Shown here in pieces: positions 13,659 through 25,681 of a stretch of 64,000 nucleotides of DNA (positions are counted from its first letter, which is position 1; every line of letters starts with the position of its first letter). A program made the position numbers and the translations under genes. A model generated the notes under the pieces. The model worked only from the letters and a program-made list of their open reading frames with translations, made no database searches and was not told where the DNA came from. The stretch covers positions 2,206,199 through 2,270,198 of the forward strand of contig PTFA01000111.1 in the NCBI GenBank assembly GCA_003342895.1, in the 5' to 3' direction. The stretch comes from Casuarius casuarius. Taxonomy: Eukaryota; Chordata; Aves; Casuariiformes; Casuariidae.

Positions 13659-13801
13659 GCAAAAAAAAAAAGAAGAAAAAAGTCTAATAAAACATAAAGA
13701 TCTTATAAAAAAAAATGTTACCAAGCTTTTAGTTCCAAAAGAACCACTTCCAATTGTTTCTACAGGAAAAAAAAAGAAAAAAAAAAAAAAGAAAGAAAAG
13801 C
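13659..13801. repeat. A-rich / polypurine tracts
   Basis: Two A- and AAAG-rich tracts (13659-13683 and 13765-13801) bracket ordinary sequence. They explain the phenylalanine-rich minus-strand frame at 13653-13874. Confidence 0.8.
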
Positions 13802-16800
13802 TTTCATCATAACCAGAATTCAGGGCATGATTTGAAGAAAAAATACTGAAGTGTATTTCAGATGATTCACTCATGAACTAAACTCCACTTGTGTGATACT
13901 GATGTCATCAGTCAGCATATAGCAGAGATGCCTTGAGATTGTTGTGGGCAGGACGGCTGAGGGACAACGCATTCTCTTTTCTGTCACTTGGCGGGAAACT
14001 GAACTGTGCAAGGTCGTGTTAGTGCATTAGGAGAGGAGAAATATGGCTTCTCTTTAGCCACTCTTTAAGGATATCTCTGAAAATCACCAGAATAAATGCT
14101 GAAGAAAAACAGAATTCATGTTCATCTACCCAGTTTCATTCTGAGGTGTTTGACAGAAGACATGACCTAACCACACATGAATGCAGATTATTTGATAGTG
14201 ACCTGTAACATATGCAGCATAACTATGAATATGTAAATAAATGAACAGGAAAANGGAGATTCCTGAAAACTCGGTGTATAGACCACTCCACAGATTGTAA
14301 TCCTATCATTGTCTAGAGTCTATCCTTGTATATTTTGTATCTGAGGGCTTTGAATAACATCATATAATAGAATGAATGATTTTTTGATTTACCAACTTTT
14401 ATTTAAGTTATTTATTATAATCTATGATAGAGGTTATTCACAGATCTAAAACAACAGCATCCCACTTCTACAGCTCAAGAGCCTTTTCCCTTCTCTGTTT
14501 TTAAAAACTAATGAAAAATTTCCAGTAGTCATGAAATGGACTAAGAACCAGTGTTATAATCAAAGTTACAAAACAGTCTTATTGATTTGATAGAAGAAAC
14601 AATGGAAGGCAATAAAAGTATGCAACTTCTTATCTTTCCTGGTAATGGCTCATTTAATGAAGCCAAACTGAGAATAATATGCATGCCAGACACATCCATC
14701 CCACTAATAATCCCCAGCAGTGTTCTCTATCTATAGTTTTGGATTTAAGATTTCAGAAAAAAAAAGTTACAGTACTTAGTCTGTAATGCTTTATTGAAAG
14801 ACATAAATGGTGCCTGCATAAGAAAAGCATTACTGTGTGAATGCAAATGTTCTCTGTTTCATTTACCCTCAGTGGTCAGATAATTTTAGAAAAATTTTGA
14901 ATTGCTTAAAAATAATCCCTGAAACAGTGGGGTTAAATTATGTTGGCAATGTCTCATGCCTGCCAGAAAGACTCAGTGTCAATGCTGTCTGTAATACTGA
15001 TTGACATCTGCGCAGGAACATATGAGGAACCTGTTTATACATTTCAGCTGCATTCTTTCAATAACCCACACTATTATCGGGCTTTGTGGTCTTATCCATT
15101 GGGAAAAATTGCTACCATGAATAACTGCCTTTAAGAGGCATGTTGCAGACCTGCTCCATGGCTCAGTCTGCTTTTACAGAATCTTTAGCAATGAGCTTGT
15201 ATCTATTATACAATAATATATCTGTCATTCCTTCCTTTCAGGAGACTGGTAACTTCACCCAAACTAACATATGCCATATATGTGAATCGGTCCCAAAGAA
15301 AAATCAAAATGAAATGTGTACTAGCACACCAAATCCTCTAGGGAAACAACTGAAAGGAGTTCCCTAAGTGTCTAATAGGAAAAGTAGTTACTTGAAAAAG
15401 TTCCATTTTCTGGCTCTCAGCCAGAGGGCTTCTCAAATAAAAAATCTTTTTCAGAGATGGTAGAAATGTTATGCATTTTCATGTATTTTGAACATGACGG
15501 TATTCTGGATTGTGCTGCTTCTTTTTNAGAAGATTCAGAAAGCTGCAGAGGAAAAGGTCATTATCAAAAAAGAGGTAATCAGTGTACATACAGGAACAAT
15601 CCTGCTTTAGTTTATGAATTAATGTTTGAGCCCTTCCCATTCAATATGCATATTTAGGAAACAGGCCTTCTTCTCTGAGTCCTCCACTGTATTTCTATAA
15701 GCAGGCCAACATTTGTTCAGAGACAGCTTTTGCAAATTCATTTTCCGTGCCTATGAAATTCAATAATCATTGAAAATTAACCTCTGCTTACAAAAGTTAG
15801 GGAAACAGAAATTTTTGTGTGTGGTCAGAATTTTTATTTAAAGAATATTCCTTATTTAAATAATACTAAATATGGAAATTACAATAGATACTAGAATAGA
15901 GGCTGTGGATATTGTCAAATGCATTCTAAAAACCTGAAATCTCATTCCTATGCTGAGGATTTTTGAGGGTTCTGTGGTATTCCCCAAATGAATGGAATCA
16001 CAACTTGTGGAAAAGCGAAAGGGAAAAGTCTTTCAAAATCATTTTTATTTTGCTGCTTCCTAAAAGTGACGTTTGTGGATTTATATTATTATTTGTATTT
16101 AAAAAGTCTTAATTTTTGGCTTTACAAATCCGTAAAATAAAGAAATAGGAACATAAAAAATAAACAGACTTAATCTTTATTTAAGCAATCTTCAGAGTTC
16201 ATTTATCAAGAGTTAATTCTTTGTTTTCCAATTACCCTCATGCAATTTTTACACACAGAAAGGCGTAACTCTTCAACATGGCCTTATGTAAACTCACAGC
16301 AACACTTCAGTGGAGCACATATGAGAAAAAAAAAATCAGCAGGTCTAGCCTTATTAAAGGACATTAGAACGTTATTATTCCTTGAGGTATGAACAAAATA
16401 TTTATTAACAGCCTCAAATGTGATCTTATCTTTTTGTATTTACAAACTGTTTTGTACTCATGAGACTATAATTACATAGTCACAGTATTTTCTATTTCAG
16501 ATCATGGCACTATTCTTTTGAAGATAGTTTAGCACTGTCCTTTTAAAGTCAGAATTATAGTGCTGAATTAAAGGAAAGATTCCTTTTCGCCTTCTCATAA
16601 ACCTTTTCATTGACATTTAACCATCTCAAATATTCGGTATGCCAGAAACTATTGTTCTGGTCAGAGACGTGAGAATAAGAAAAATAAGTAATGAGAGAGA
16701 GAATTTTTATTTGATTTCTGTAGGTGCTGAACATGTTCCACACCTGCTGGAAGGCTCTAGCAGTCTATGAACAATATATTTCACAGAATCCACTGCAGCC

Positions 16801-18700
16801 ATGTTAGCCATTAAACAGATGGATAAAGGTATTGAACAAACATTAGAAATAGAAAAGAATAAGTGTACCTGGAGGTGACTGTTGACTGTTCCAGAAAGTA
16901 AACCATTCTGAGATTAAAAAAAAAAAAATCTCCTAAAGAAAAAAAAATCCCATAAAAAACTTATGAAGTTTTTTAAAGAAGAAGAAGCCACACAAAAAAC
17001 ACTTAAAGGTGCTGGAGTGCAGGGCTACTTCCCGGGCTACACAAAACAGCGTTCAAGTACCTTCTTGGGGTCACGACGTTTGCTCTCTCCTCCTGAAGGT
17101 ACACAGCTTTACCTGATGAATATAACTTTAAAAGTAGTACATTCTCATATAAATCTTCATGTTTAACAAATCCTAATTTTTTGACTTAAAATTACTGAAA
17201 AATTGCTAACCAGCTGTAGATGGGTCACCTGCTTCTCCCCAGGCCAAGGATACAGATTGTACACTGTTTTCTAATGCTTTTTCCTTTTGGACATTCCAGT
17301 GATGCGGGTTTTTTTCCCACTTAGAAATCTAGTTTGAAGTGACTAAAGCTCAGCTTGGTGAAATACGGCTGATCACTGTGTATGCTAACTGTAATTAATA
17401 AATACATAGATTCACAGTGTAATTGGGTCTGGAAAATAATAAATGTACTTCGTATATTATTGTCTTTGATATATATACATATGTATACACACCCAACATT
17501 TTGTTTACTAGTTTAAAGTAGTCAATTTAGATTGCATCAGTTTAATTTGGTAAAAATATTTGTTCAAAAACTAAAGATATTCTTCATTTGTAATGAGAGT
17601 CCCAAAAACTTTGATTACAAAGAATTATTACGATTTTCCAAATAGTTATTGCTTTGTTTATATAAGTCTTTTATCATGTGGCTGAGGCCAAGTCCACAGA
17701 GTTTACAGGCACTTTTCTTAGCTTTACAGCAAAATCTTTATGCTTAGTCTTTTGTCAGAGGTAGGCTTTTACAAAACAGGGTGAATTAAATGCATATCAT
17801 AGAAAGAATGAAAATGACGGTGGGAAGTGGCAGCAACAAAAGATAAAACATAAACTGTTCCTGCAAGGTCATATGGGAGATATAAATAATAAAGACAACA
17901 GAGAAGTTAAATATCCTCTAAATATTTTGTTCTTGGAAGACTACTCATGCTCTAAGAATCCTTTTTCTTAAAAGCAAATGTATCCACCAAAAGGGTTAAA
18001 ATACTTTGTCATCTACTCTACCAAGATTGATGTCTGTTGTTTTTTTTTTTTTTTAATGAAGATGATTGACACAGACTTTAAGAAAATTGTATTTGCACAC
18101 CACATTAACTATGTTATTACTGGAGGCAAGATAGCTCGGTCGTGGGAGTGGGGGTAACTGTAAAGACATCTTTTCATTTCTGCCCCAGAACATATACTAT
18201 CACTAGAAATTATTCTAATTACAAAGAAAGCTGACAAACTGCGTATGGTATCAATACACCATATTAGAAATCAGATAATACTGTGTTTTCTTTTTGCTTG
18301 AGGTTTTACTTGGATATGTTATTGAGAAGGCAGTATGTGAGAAGTAGTGGGGCCTTCTAGTCACCATCAAACACAGCAATATTTTATATCTTAGTAGTAA
18401 CCTTGGGATGTTATATGAAATCTTTCTTAATTTGCTTTACGGTCTTAGAACATTACATAAGCCTTTTTTTAAAGATGAAAGCTGGCTTCTTTACTGCATG
18501 AGGTTTGTAGCCAAAAAGTTTATGTTTTGCAAGCAAGAAAGAGCATTTCTTTTAACCATTTCTTTAAAAAATATACTTTAAATCTAGAAAAGGAAAATAA
18601 AAGCTTCCATTTGAAACAAATACATGTTTTATTATAAATGTGCATTACTTCTATAATTGCATTTCAATCTCTGCATTTTACTCTTTACTGAAAATGATGA

Positions 18701-18762
18701 GAAAAAAAGGAAAAAGGAAAAAAGAAAAAGGGGAAATGAAGGAGAACAGGAAAAGAAAAGGC
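18701..18762. repeat. Polypurine (A/G) tract
   Basis: Mainly AAAAGG and GGAAA steps on the plus strand with only isolated T or C interruptions. The minus-strand frame over it is low-complexity and is not a gene. Confidence 0.85.
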
Positions 18763-19111
18763 AATTATTTGTTATTGTGACAGGAATGAAATACTGAACC
18801 AATTTATTCTGAAATAAAGTTTTCCTAAGTATCTGCAATCTTTGTTCGCTGAACATCCAGAATTGCTTTATTCATAACAGTTCAGCACTAAGATCTACAC
18901 TGACATGCAAGGTTACATGAAGCTGCTTGCTGGATTTGGGGGAAGGAAATGCAGGGCTGTCACTTTAAGAGTAGAAAACATGGATCTCTAATGAATCATT
19001 AAAATGATCCATGCAGCCCCTACTCTAACTCCAGCAGTGGTTTTAGGAGACAGCACACAAGCAAGGTCATCTACTCATTCCCCTCATGCTGCCCTAGCAC
19101 CCACAACTGCT

Positions 19112-19440
19112 ATGAATTTACAATCCTGACTGTTCCTTTGAGAATACATTTATGAGCATATTGTCCATGAATTTGTCTAATGCATTTTTTGCACTGGCTG
19201 ATCTGCATAATGGGGGAAGCAAATTCCAGAATTTCACTACCCCCAATGCAGAAAAGCTTTTCCTTTTATCCGTTTCAAACCTAACTCTTTCTAGTTTCAA
19301 GGTCTGTCTCTAGTTTTAGTATTGAGGAATTTCAAGAATGACAGTTCTGTTTTCACTTTACTATCCATCTTCACAATTTTGTAAATCTCAGTCATACCCC
19401 CTTCCATATCATACTATTAAAATGCAGAAAGGTCACAGGT
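19112..19440 (-). mobile_element. Old CR1 LINE 3' fragment
   Basis: The plus-strand text runs antisense to the 3' part of a CR1 element. Recognisable phrases include a segment around GCAAATTCCAGAATTTCAC, then CTTTTCCTTTTATCCGTTTC, then a CTAGTTTC region, and AAATCTCAGTCATACCCCC near 19390. This matches an older CR1 subfamily rather than the chicken CR1 type at 29 kb. The copy is heavily mutated and lacks clear ends. The 60-codon minus-strand frame at 19118-19300 lies within it and is not a gene. Confidence 0.75.
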
Positions 19441-20169
19441 CTCTGAATCTTCCTCTAGCCTCAGTGGGATCCAGAAATTAAGGTGAAGGAGTGCACAAGG
19501 CTCCTGAAGGGTCCATTCAGACAAGGCCTGACTTACACTGTACCACAGAATGCACCGAGAGCAAATTTTTTTTTTAACTTTGCTAAGGGGGAGCTGGGGA
19601 TGTAATTTTAAATGATGTTTATTTAAACTGGAGATCAGAACGTGTGCTAAGGAGGTGATTCCAATGATTTCANTTCTCTTGAATCCTGAGGGACACAAGC
19701 CAATGTGTCCCACAAAAAATACAGACTAATTTCTAGAGTGGTTCAGTGGTTCCAGTGATTTAGGTTTTTTCACTGAGCATTAAAAGTCTAAGAAGAGAAA
19801 CTATGCTTCTGCCTGCGGGCAAGAACACAAAGCTAATGGCAGGAGTCCTGGGTCCTGATCTCTTCTCCTTGGACTGTTTATGCACTAAAGTCATTGAGAA
19901 AGCAAATAATTTCAGGATGAGGGATAGTGAGTGAGATGTAGCTGTAAGGGTATGTGGAATTGGAGAGCATCTGCTTCATTAAGGTTAGCTGATCAAGGAC
20001 TTTTTCAGTGCAAAAGAGATAATAAGTAGAGGGGAAAGTCATAAACAAACCATACAGGGATACTAAGCTGACAGACAGGGGAATAACAGAGACAACGACA
20101 AAGACCAAAAGGCTCCAGTCAGTAACCAATGGGCCATTAAGAAACTGCAGACACGGACAATCCGGGCTT

Positions 20170-20448
20170 TGTAACTGACGGGGAGGAGAAAACAAGACGA
20201 ACATAAAGAATTTTAAATAAGAAGGAGGCCTCTGGGACTATGCAAACTTCCTAAGGAATATTTGGGAAGATAATCAGGGAGGAACAAGAAGGGCAATAGA
20301 GAAGGGGGTATAAAAAGTTCACATGTAAGCAGCTGCTGGTCAGTACCCTGGTCTGACTGAGCCCTGTGCCTGATCACCACAGTCTATCCTGTCTTCTTAC
20401 TAAATCCTTTCTTAGCTATCTTTCCGTATAATCTCACTCTCTATCCCA
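20170..20448 (+). mobile_element. Probable LTR of a degenerate ERV, sense strand
   Basis: A candidate LTR starts TGTAACTGACGG at 20170 and runs through an A/G-rich U3. It continues through a TATA-like box (TATAAAAAG, 20309-20317), a stretch with ACTAAAT in place of a canonical poly(A) signal, and a pyrimidine-rich end closing CCCA at 20448. The layout fits an avian ERV LTR, possibly ERVL-like. The left edge is uncertain and no TSD or second LTR was found. Leader-like sequence follows directly, so this would be a 5' LTR with part of its internal region and no recognisable gag or pol. Confidence 0.55.
20309..20317 (+). promoter_or_regulatory. TATA-like box in the putative LTR
   Basis: TATAAAAAG preceded by a G-rich run. 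Its position about 140 bases before the proposed LTR end fits a U3/R boundary. Function is inferred only from layout. Confidence 0.55.
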
Positions 20449-20454
20449 TATGTG

Positions 20455-20900
20455 AGTGTTGTCAGGTCTAGGTGCCAGCAGCTGGAGAGACAGGAGCGNG
20501 TGAATTTAGGCCAGCAACTGGAGTCAGATTTCAGGTCATGGGGCACCCTGTGTCTGCACTGCCAGCAACCGGAGCATGAGAGGGTCCTAGCATCAGTAGT
20601 CAGTGAGACTGTGGAGTTATGGAGCTGTGTGTCAGGAGTGCCAGCTACTGGAGGGACCAGTGTGAGTGAACTTGGGCCATCAGCTGGAGTCAGACCTTGG
20701 GCAATGGTGGCCCCTATGTCTGTGGTGCCAGCAACTGCAGTGGGTGAAGACCTTAGCGTCAGCCAATGGAATGGGACAAGCTACTGTCCGCGATCCAGCT
20801 ACAGGGAGGCTGGGGTGAAAGTAGAGTGAGGATCTCAGTGTCCGTGGCTGGAGCAGGACCATGGATCGTAGTGCCTATGTGCCTGGGCAACAGCTGCTTG
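20455..20900 (+). repeat. 166-bp tandem array behind the LTR-like segment
   Basis: A GCCAGC(A/T)(A/G)CTGG-type motif occurs at 20474, 20510 and 20561, and again at 20640, 20676 and 20727. The second set is shifted by exactly 166 bases each time, so units 20474-20639 and 20640-20805 are homologous. A third partial unit is visible near 20848-20895, offset about 164 from its counterpart at 20684. The units are diverged. Because 166 is not divisible by three, this is not a coding repeat, and the 125-codon frame at 20452-20829 is incidental. The first motif is preceded by GGT and resembles a tRNA-Leu-type primer-binding site, as in ERVL elements, but that is tentative. Confidence 0.8.
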
Positions 20901-20932
20901 GAAGGGGCCAGATGTTTCTATTTTCCCCTAAC

Positions 20933-20935
<3 letters not shown>

Positions 20936-20977
<42 letters not shown>
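20936..20977. repeat. (TG)n microsatellite
   Basis: A 42-bp uninterrupted TG run inside the presumed ERV leader. The HTHT-type peptide on the minus strand comes from it. Confidence 0.97.
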
Positions 20978-20980
<3 letters not shown>

Positions 20981-21700
20981 TCGCTACCAAAGTTCAAGCT
21001 GCAGTAGCTGGCAAGTAGCAGGCCTGAACAGCGGGTAAAGGGTTCAGCATCCAGGCAGGGATACCAGGCAGATGGAGGGGCCATGTTAATACTTGAGGGA
21101 TCTACAGTTGTGCATGTGCTTGTGAATTGGAGAGTGAGGACATATGTGCTTTCACTAGTGAACTTTAATCTTTACTAGCCAGTGAGAAGGAAGGGGATGC
21201 AACTGTTTGTACTTATGTTTGTGCGAGTTCTAGCAGTGTTATACGTGGGCGCTGTTGAAGGCAGCACCTTCTCTGTGTCAGTTCGTGTAACCAGTCATGT
21301 CCATGTCCTGTATGTGTGTGTGTCTGTGTGTGTGTGTGTGTGTGTCTGTGTGTGTGTGTTTGTGTGTGTCCCTGAGATACACACTTATCCTCACGCCTGG
21401 TTGAACCTGCAAATGAGAGAGCAGCAGCTGTGTCCATCGGACTGGGATGAAGAGACCACCCGGTTTCCAGGTACATGGGGCTGGGCTCCAGTGGCTAGGC
21501 AGGAGGGATCCTCTGGTCCCAGAGCCCACTGGATGCAGAGGCCCCTTTCAACCCCTTTAACAGCAATCTCATTCCTCTCTGCCTGTTCTCCATGCGGGTC
21601 TCTTAGTCTCATATTCTTGGCTACAGATTGTCCCCAGTTCAGTCTGAAGGATAGAGGGTATCTATCCTCCTCCTAAACCATCTCCCAGACTGTCTTGTAG
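20978..21700 (+). other. Possible ERV leader / internal remnant
   Basis: Relatively GC-richer sequence continues from the LTR-like segment through two TG tracts. A 164-codon plus-strand frame (21182-21676) exists, but its middle is a TG-encoded Val/Cys run and it shows no gag, protease or RT motif, so it is not called as a gene. Similarity drops into ordinary AT-rich sequence after about 21.95 kb. Membership of the same element as 20170-20448 is inferred from adjacency and composition. Confidence 0.35.
21311..21369. repeat. (TG)n microsatellite, interrupted
   Basis: TG units with TC interruptions. The frames on both strands through this tract are repeat artefacts. Confidence 0.95.
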
Positions 21701-22977
21701 GTGGGTGACTTGGAAACACTCTCAGAAGGTAGGAAACGGGCATTTGGATCTTCTCAGAGTGAGGGAGGTTTAGGTCCTCCCGTCTTCCGTGTCTTCAGTT
21801 ACTCCAGTAATGAATGGTTTATTATATGCTGGCAAAGGAAAACATGGAGGCCTGCCTACCAGGTCAGTACCATGCCTTTCTTCAGGAGATTTCTGAGCAG
21901 ATGAAAGTGCTTCCCTTGCAACCCTGATTCTATCTACTATGCTTTTGGGGGGAAAAATTTGCATTTTGCATTCTGCATTTTTCTGAGTTTTCAGACTGAG
22001 CTAATAAGAGACAGCATATGCATACCCTACGACTCATCGATGCTTACCCCAAGTTCAAGATTCTAGCGTGGGATCAGTAGAGGGATACATTCTACCCAGT
22101 TTTTGACATTACATCAGGACTCTTCTTATAAACCATTGTGAGAAGGAGCACTTCCAGACTGCACTTTGTCTTATCCTGACGTAAACCAGTAAAATAGTTT
22201 TGATAAAATATGGTATAAAATATGCTCTTAGAATGTTCATTACTTACTATAGATAGCAAAGGGAGCGTAGAGTGACTAGCTTAGATTTAGATGACTAACA
22301 TTAGGATGGATGAATCCCCTAAGTCCTAAAATGTACCTGTTGCTGTGTCTGGCTTTTGAGGTATCTGAACATTTTACTTGAGCCAGACCATACATTTTAA
22401 GCCTTTTGTGACCTGCTGGCTTTGTGTTTTATTCCTACAGTGTTTGTCAGTATTATTAAAGCTGGTCAGATTTGTTGAAAGCTTCTTTCCAAATATATAT
22501 ATATATTTATAGTTCATATCAAAGCTACATTTTTAGTGAGAAAATATGTTTTACTGTATTTCATATACTAACTGAGTATAACTAAACCCTTCAGGAAACA
22601 TTTAGAAGTTACATAAGATAAACCTTTTATGAGAGAAATCTTGGACAATTAATTTCTTTTGGCGGTATCATTCACACAAAACCTTCTGTTCCAAATTAAA
22701 CTATCCTTCGTCAGTATTAATTAGGTCGTAACTGCACTCAAGAATACACTAGAACATCAAAAGGGCTATTGGTCTTTCTGACAGCACTGAGAGATTAAAG
22801 CTGCTGGTGGTCTAAAGCAGGAAGCTTCATTTAAGCAGTTAAGAATGCTTTCTTTAGTCTGTCCATTTGTGATATTTCTATGCTCCTTCTTCCCTCATTA
22901 CCAGGGTATCAGACTGCTTCAAATCCTCTATGCATTTATCCATTCAAAGTGGCAGTGAGGTAGGAAACTCAGAGGAG

Positions 22978-23088
22978 CAATTAAAGGAGGCTTAGAGTGC
23001 TGTATTAGAGGTATGTAGGCAACTAAAGATGAAGGTAGCTGCCTAGTGGGATTTTGAAAATCACTTATGGGGCAGAATTACAGAGGGA
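22978..23088. repeat. Possible ancient sauropsid MITE-like repeat
   Basis: The segment contains TAGGCAACTAAA and CTGCCTAGTGGGATTTTGA in the arrangement of an old dispersed repeat I associate with bird, crocodilian and turtle genomes (TTAGGC-CTAAA words next to a GATTTTCAAAA word). The assignment is from memory, divergence is high and termini are not visible. Confidence 0.35.
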
Positions 23089-24440
23089 CTTTGTGTTTTG
23101 GAGACTAGATATCTAGCTGTTATTTTACGTACTGCTGTCAAAAAGCCAAAAGAAACTTGAAAGTGCTTCATTTTTTCAAGTTTTTAAAGTGGATACTACT
23201 ACTTTTATCTTTCCTTCTCTTTCTCTTCTCTGCTCTGCTTTTCTCTTCCCTTGTCTTCCCTTCCCAAGACACGTAGCTCCTCTCCCTGCTTCCTACGATA
23301 ACCATTGCCTCCTATATGCCAGCCCCTTGCTCCTCAGCAGCAGCAGCTCTATACAATGGCTTTGCAATGCTCTTCCACAAGCAAAATAAGCACCAAGGCC
23401 ATAGCTGTGGTGCTGACCCTATTAGTCTATACCCTAGGCAAGCTGCTTACCCTGCATACACCTGAGCTACCCTGACATTGAGGAAGTCACAACAAGCTAG
23501 TTCTCAAGCCTCATGATATTTCCCAGATTAAGTATTCTGTGCCAGGCATTGATAGGGGTCTTGAATTGTCTGAACTTTGGTTAGTTCATTCAACATTTTA
23601 GTTACACTTTCCCTTTATGGTGGTATACTTGTTTCAGAGAAATGCTGCTGCATATCAAAAACATAAGAGAATCCCTAATCTCACACTTACAAATAAAGAG
23701 TAAAAACTGTGTACAAATGCAACTATTCAAACAACATCAAGCTACCAGAATGTGAGTATTCTGTGAATTATTTAACATATCTCATTGTAACATCTCCATG
23801 ACCATTTTTCCTATTCTATCCATTTTTCTTCTTTCCCTGCATACCCGAAATTAAAATTTCTTCTTTGTATCCTCATTTGGCTGTTTGGAAGTGGATGGTG
23901 GTTGATAATGACTTAATTCAGGTGATAACCAAATCACTAATGCCTTTGTGAATTCTCTGATCAGCTCATGGTGCTTGTGAATCAAATAAGCGATCACGCT
24001 TATGAAATTAGTTTTAATTTAAGAAAATTAAAGACTAGTTCTGAAAGTTCAAATGCAGTCTTAAATCCCATGGGTTAAGTGCTGATTAACCAGTATGTCT
24101 GGCTGAAAATTCTCTAGGAAAAACCTATACAAATCTAATATTCTCAGTACTATATTACAAAAGTTAATAATTATTTTTGCAACTAAACGTATTGAAAGAA
24201 TATAAAATGAATTTACTTTTTAAGTGGGACTTTATAGTACTGGGCTATAAACACCCTAAGTTGTTTCTAATTATGGATTATACACACAAAAATGGTCTTA
24301 CCTTAAGGGGCTCCAATAAGGGTGCAAAATCCAATGTTCCATGTTAAGGAAGTGCTTTAATCAAGCTTGCTGTGCAACACTAACTTTTTGATTTTATGTA
24401 TGTATATTAGAACTGGTTAGACAATTCCATTCCATGATCA

Positions 24441-24491
24441 CAATAATAACAATAACAGCAATAATAATAACAATAACAACAATAATAAAAA
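24441..24491. repeat. (AATAAC/AAT)n microsatellite
   Basis: Alternating AATAAT and AATAAC units with one AGC interruption. Confidence 0.92.
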
Positions 24492-25635
24492 TCCGGTATT
24501 AAAATGGTAAAAATATAGAATTTTAGCAAAAATTCTCTGAAGACTGAAGAATTTATGGTCACCTGTTGTTTTCTCTTTGTTTGTTTTTTCTGTTTGTTCT
24601 CCCCAATAAAATTACTATGTATTTGAATTTAATAGTTTAGCAAAACTAAATGTTAAAGAATTGCTCAGTTAAAAATTCCAGCTTCATGTAAGGTTGAAAA
24701 TTAATATTGATAAAAATATTAATAAGAATAAGATACTAATAAGAATAGTCATTATCCAAAGTGAGTATGTAAGAGAAGTTATCAGAAGCAGAAGACTGCT
24801 TTTTTACATATGTCTAAATTGTATTTAATTTGCAAAGAATGAATAGCTATGTATTCTTTATGAGGAAATCAGTTCGCTTAATGGCAGTTTTTATCACATT
24901 ATTCCTCTCAAAACAATCTTCAAAAAAACGTTTCAAAAGTAGTTATGAAAGCAAAAACAACTGGCCAAAAAAAAAATACTGTATCTCCCTGGAGATAATT
25001 TCCCTTCCTGCCATTGAGAAATACACAAGTATGATCTTAGAAAAGTAAAATTTAGTTGTGTCAAGACTGTCTACAGTTAAGAAAAGAGGCTGTAAAGTTT
25101 ATTATTAGCAATTTTCCATCATGTCATATCACCATTGTATCATGTTAATATTTGTTATGGTAGTAGAAGAAAAAGTCTCATCCCATTACTGACTTTCAAA
25201 TCATATTAAAGAATACCAGCTAACTCAACATGGTGCAAGACTAATGGGACATGATAGAAAGTTGCTGTTGTGATAAAACTTTCATATCACATTAGCCCAA
25301 GAATGCCATGACTTTTTCTTCTGTTCACATACAACACTGCCACTCAGTATTGTTCTTTACTGCATTTTCAGGAGGAAAACTAGGAATATGTAGGCTGGCA
25401 AGGAAGCATTCCCTTAGCTTATCATGTTCTATAAACTCACAAACACAAGAAATTAAGATAAAGGAACTTAATCGTTGCAAAGTCCAGTCTCACCAAACTT
25501 AACTTTTGATGTTCGATAATCAAAGTAGTATTTTGGAACCAAAGTTCTCTTTTCTCAGCAAAAGCAGAGATGTATCTCAGAACTGATTTTTCAGAAGTCT
25601 GATGTGATGCAGGAAGCTCAGAGAAAACATTTTAG

Positions 25636-25681
25636 AGAGGGATATATTTTAAGAGGGATATATTTTAAGGGATATATTTTA
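25636..25681. repeat. 16-bp motif in three tandem copies
   Basis: AGAGGGATATATTTTA is repeated exactly at 25636-25651 and 25652-25667. A third copy lacking the first two bases of the motif follows at 25668-25681. The near identity of the units suggests recent slippage. It yields the KIYPLKY-type repeated peptide on the minus strand, which is not a gene. Confidence 0.95.

Larger units (their letters stand above)
8672..19100. other. Gene-free AT-rich stretch with microsatellites
   Basis: No gene or clear transposon is recognised. Contents are a 43-bp tandem duplication at 10.24 kb, TTC and TG tracts near 12.0-12.2 kb, an (AAT)n run at 12.64 kb, A/G-rich tracts at 13.66-13.80 and 18.70 kb, and an isolated E2F-like match (TTGGCGGGAAA) at 13988. 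Open frames up to 81 codons are low-complexity or lack recognisable motifs. Confidence 0.7.

Noticed and set aside
13988..13998. E2F-like site TTGGCGGGAAA
   Set aside because: A single match of this length is expected by chance in 64 kb, and no promoter or exon is nearby.
16963..17166. Possible exon near 17.0-17.1 kb ending in a GGTAC donor-like site
   Set aside because: No convincing acceptor, and the peptide shows no motif or continuation.
20452..20829. 125-codon frame as an ERV or cellular gene
   Set aside because: It runs through the 166-bp tandem array, whose period is not a multiple of three, so the units are read in different frames.
21182..21676. 164-codon plus-strand frame as a gene
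   Set aside because: Its middle is translated (TG)n and no gag, protease or other motif is present.
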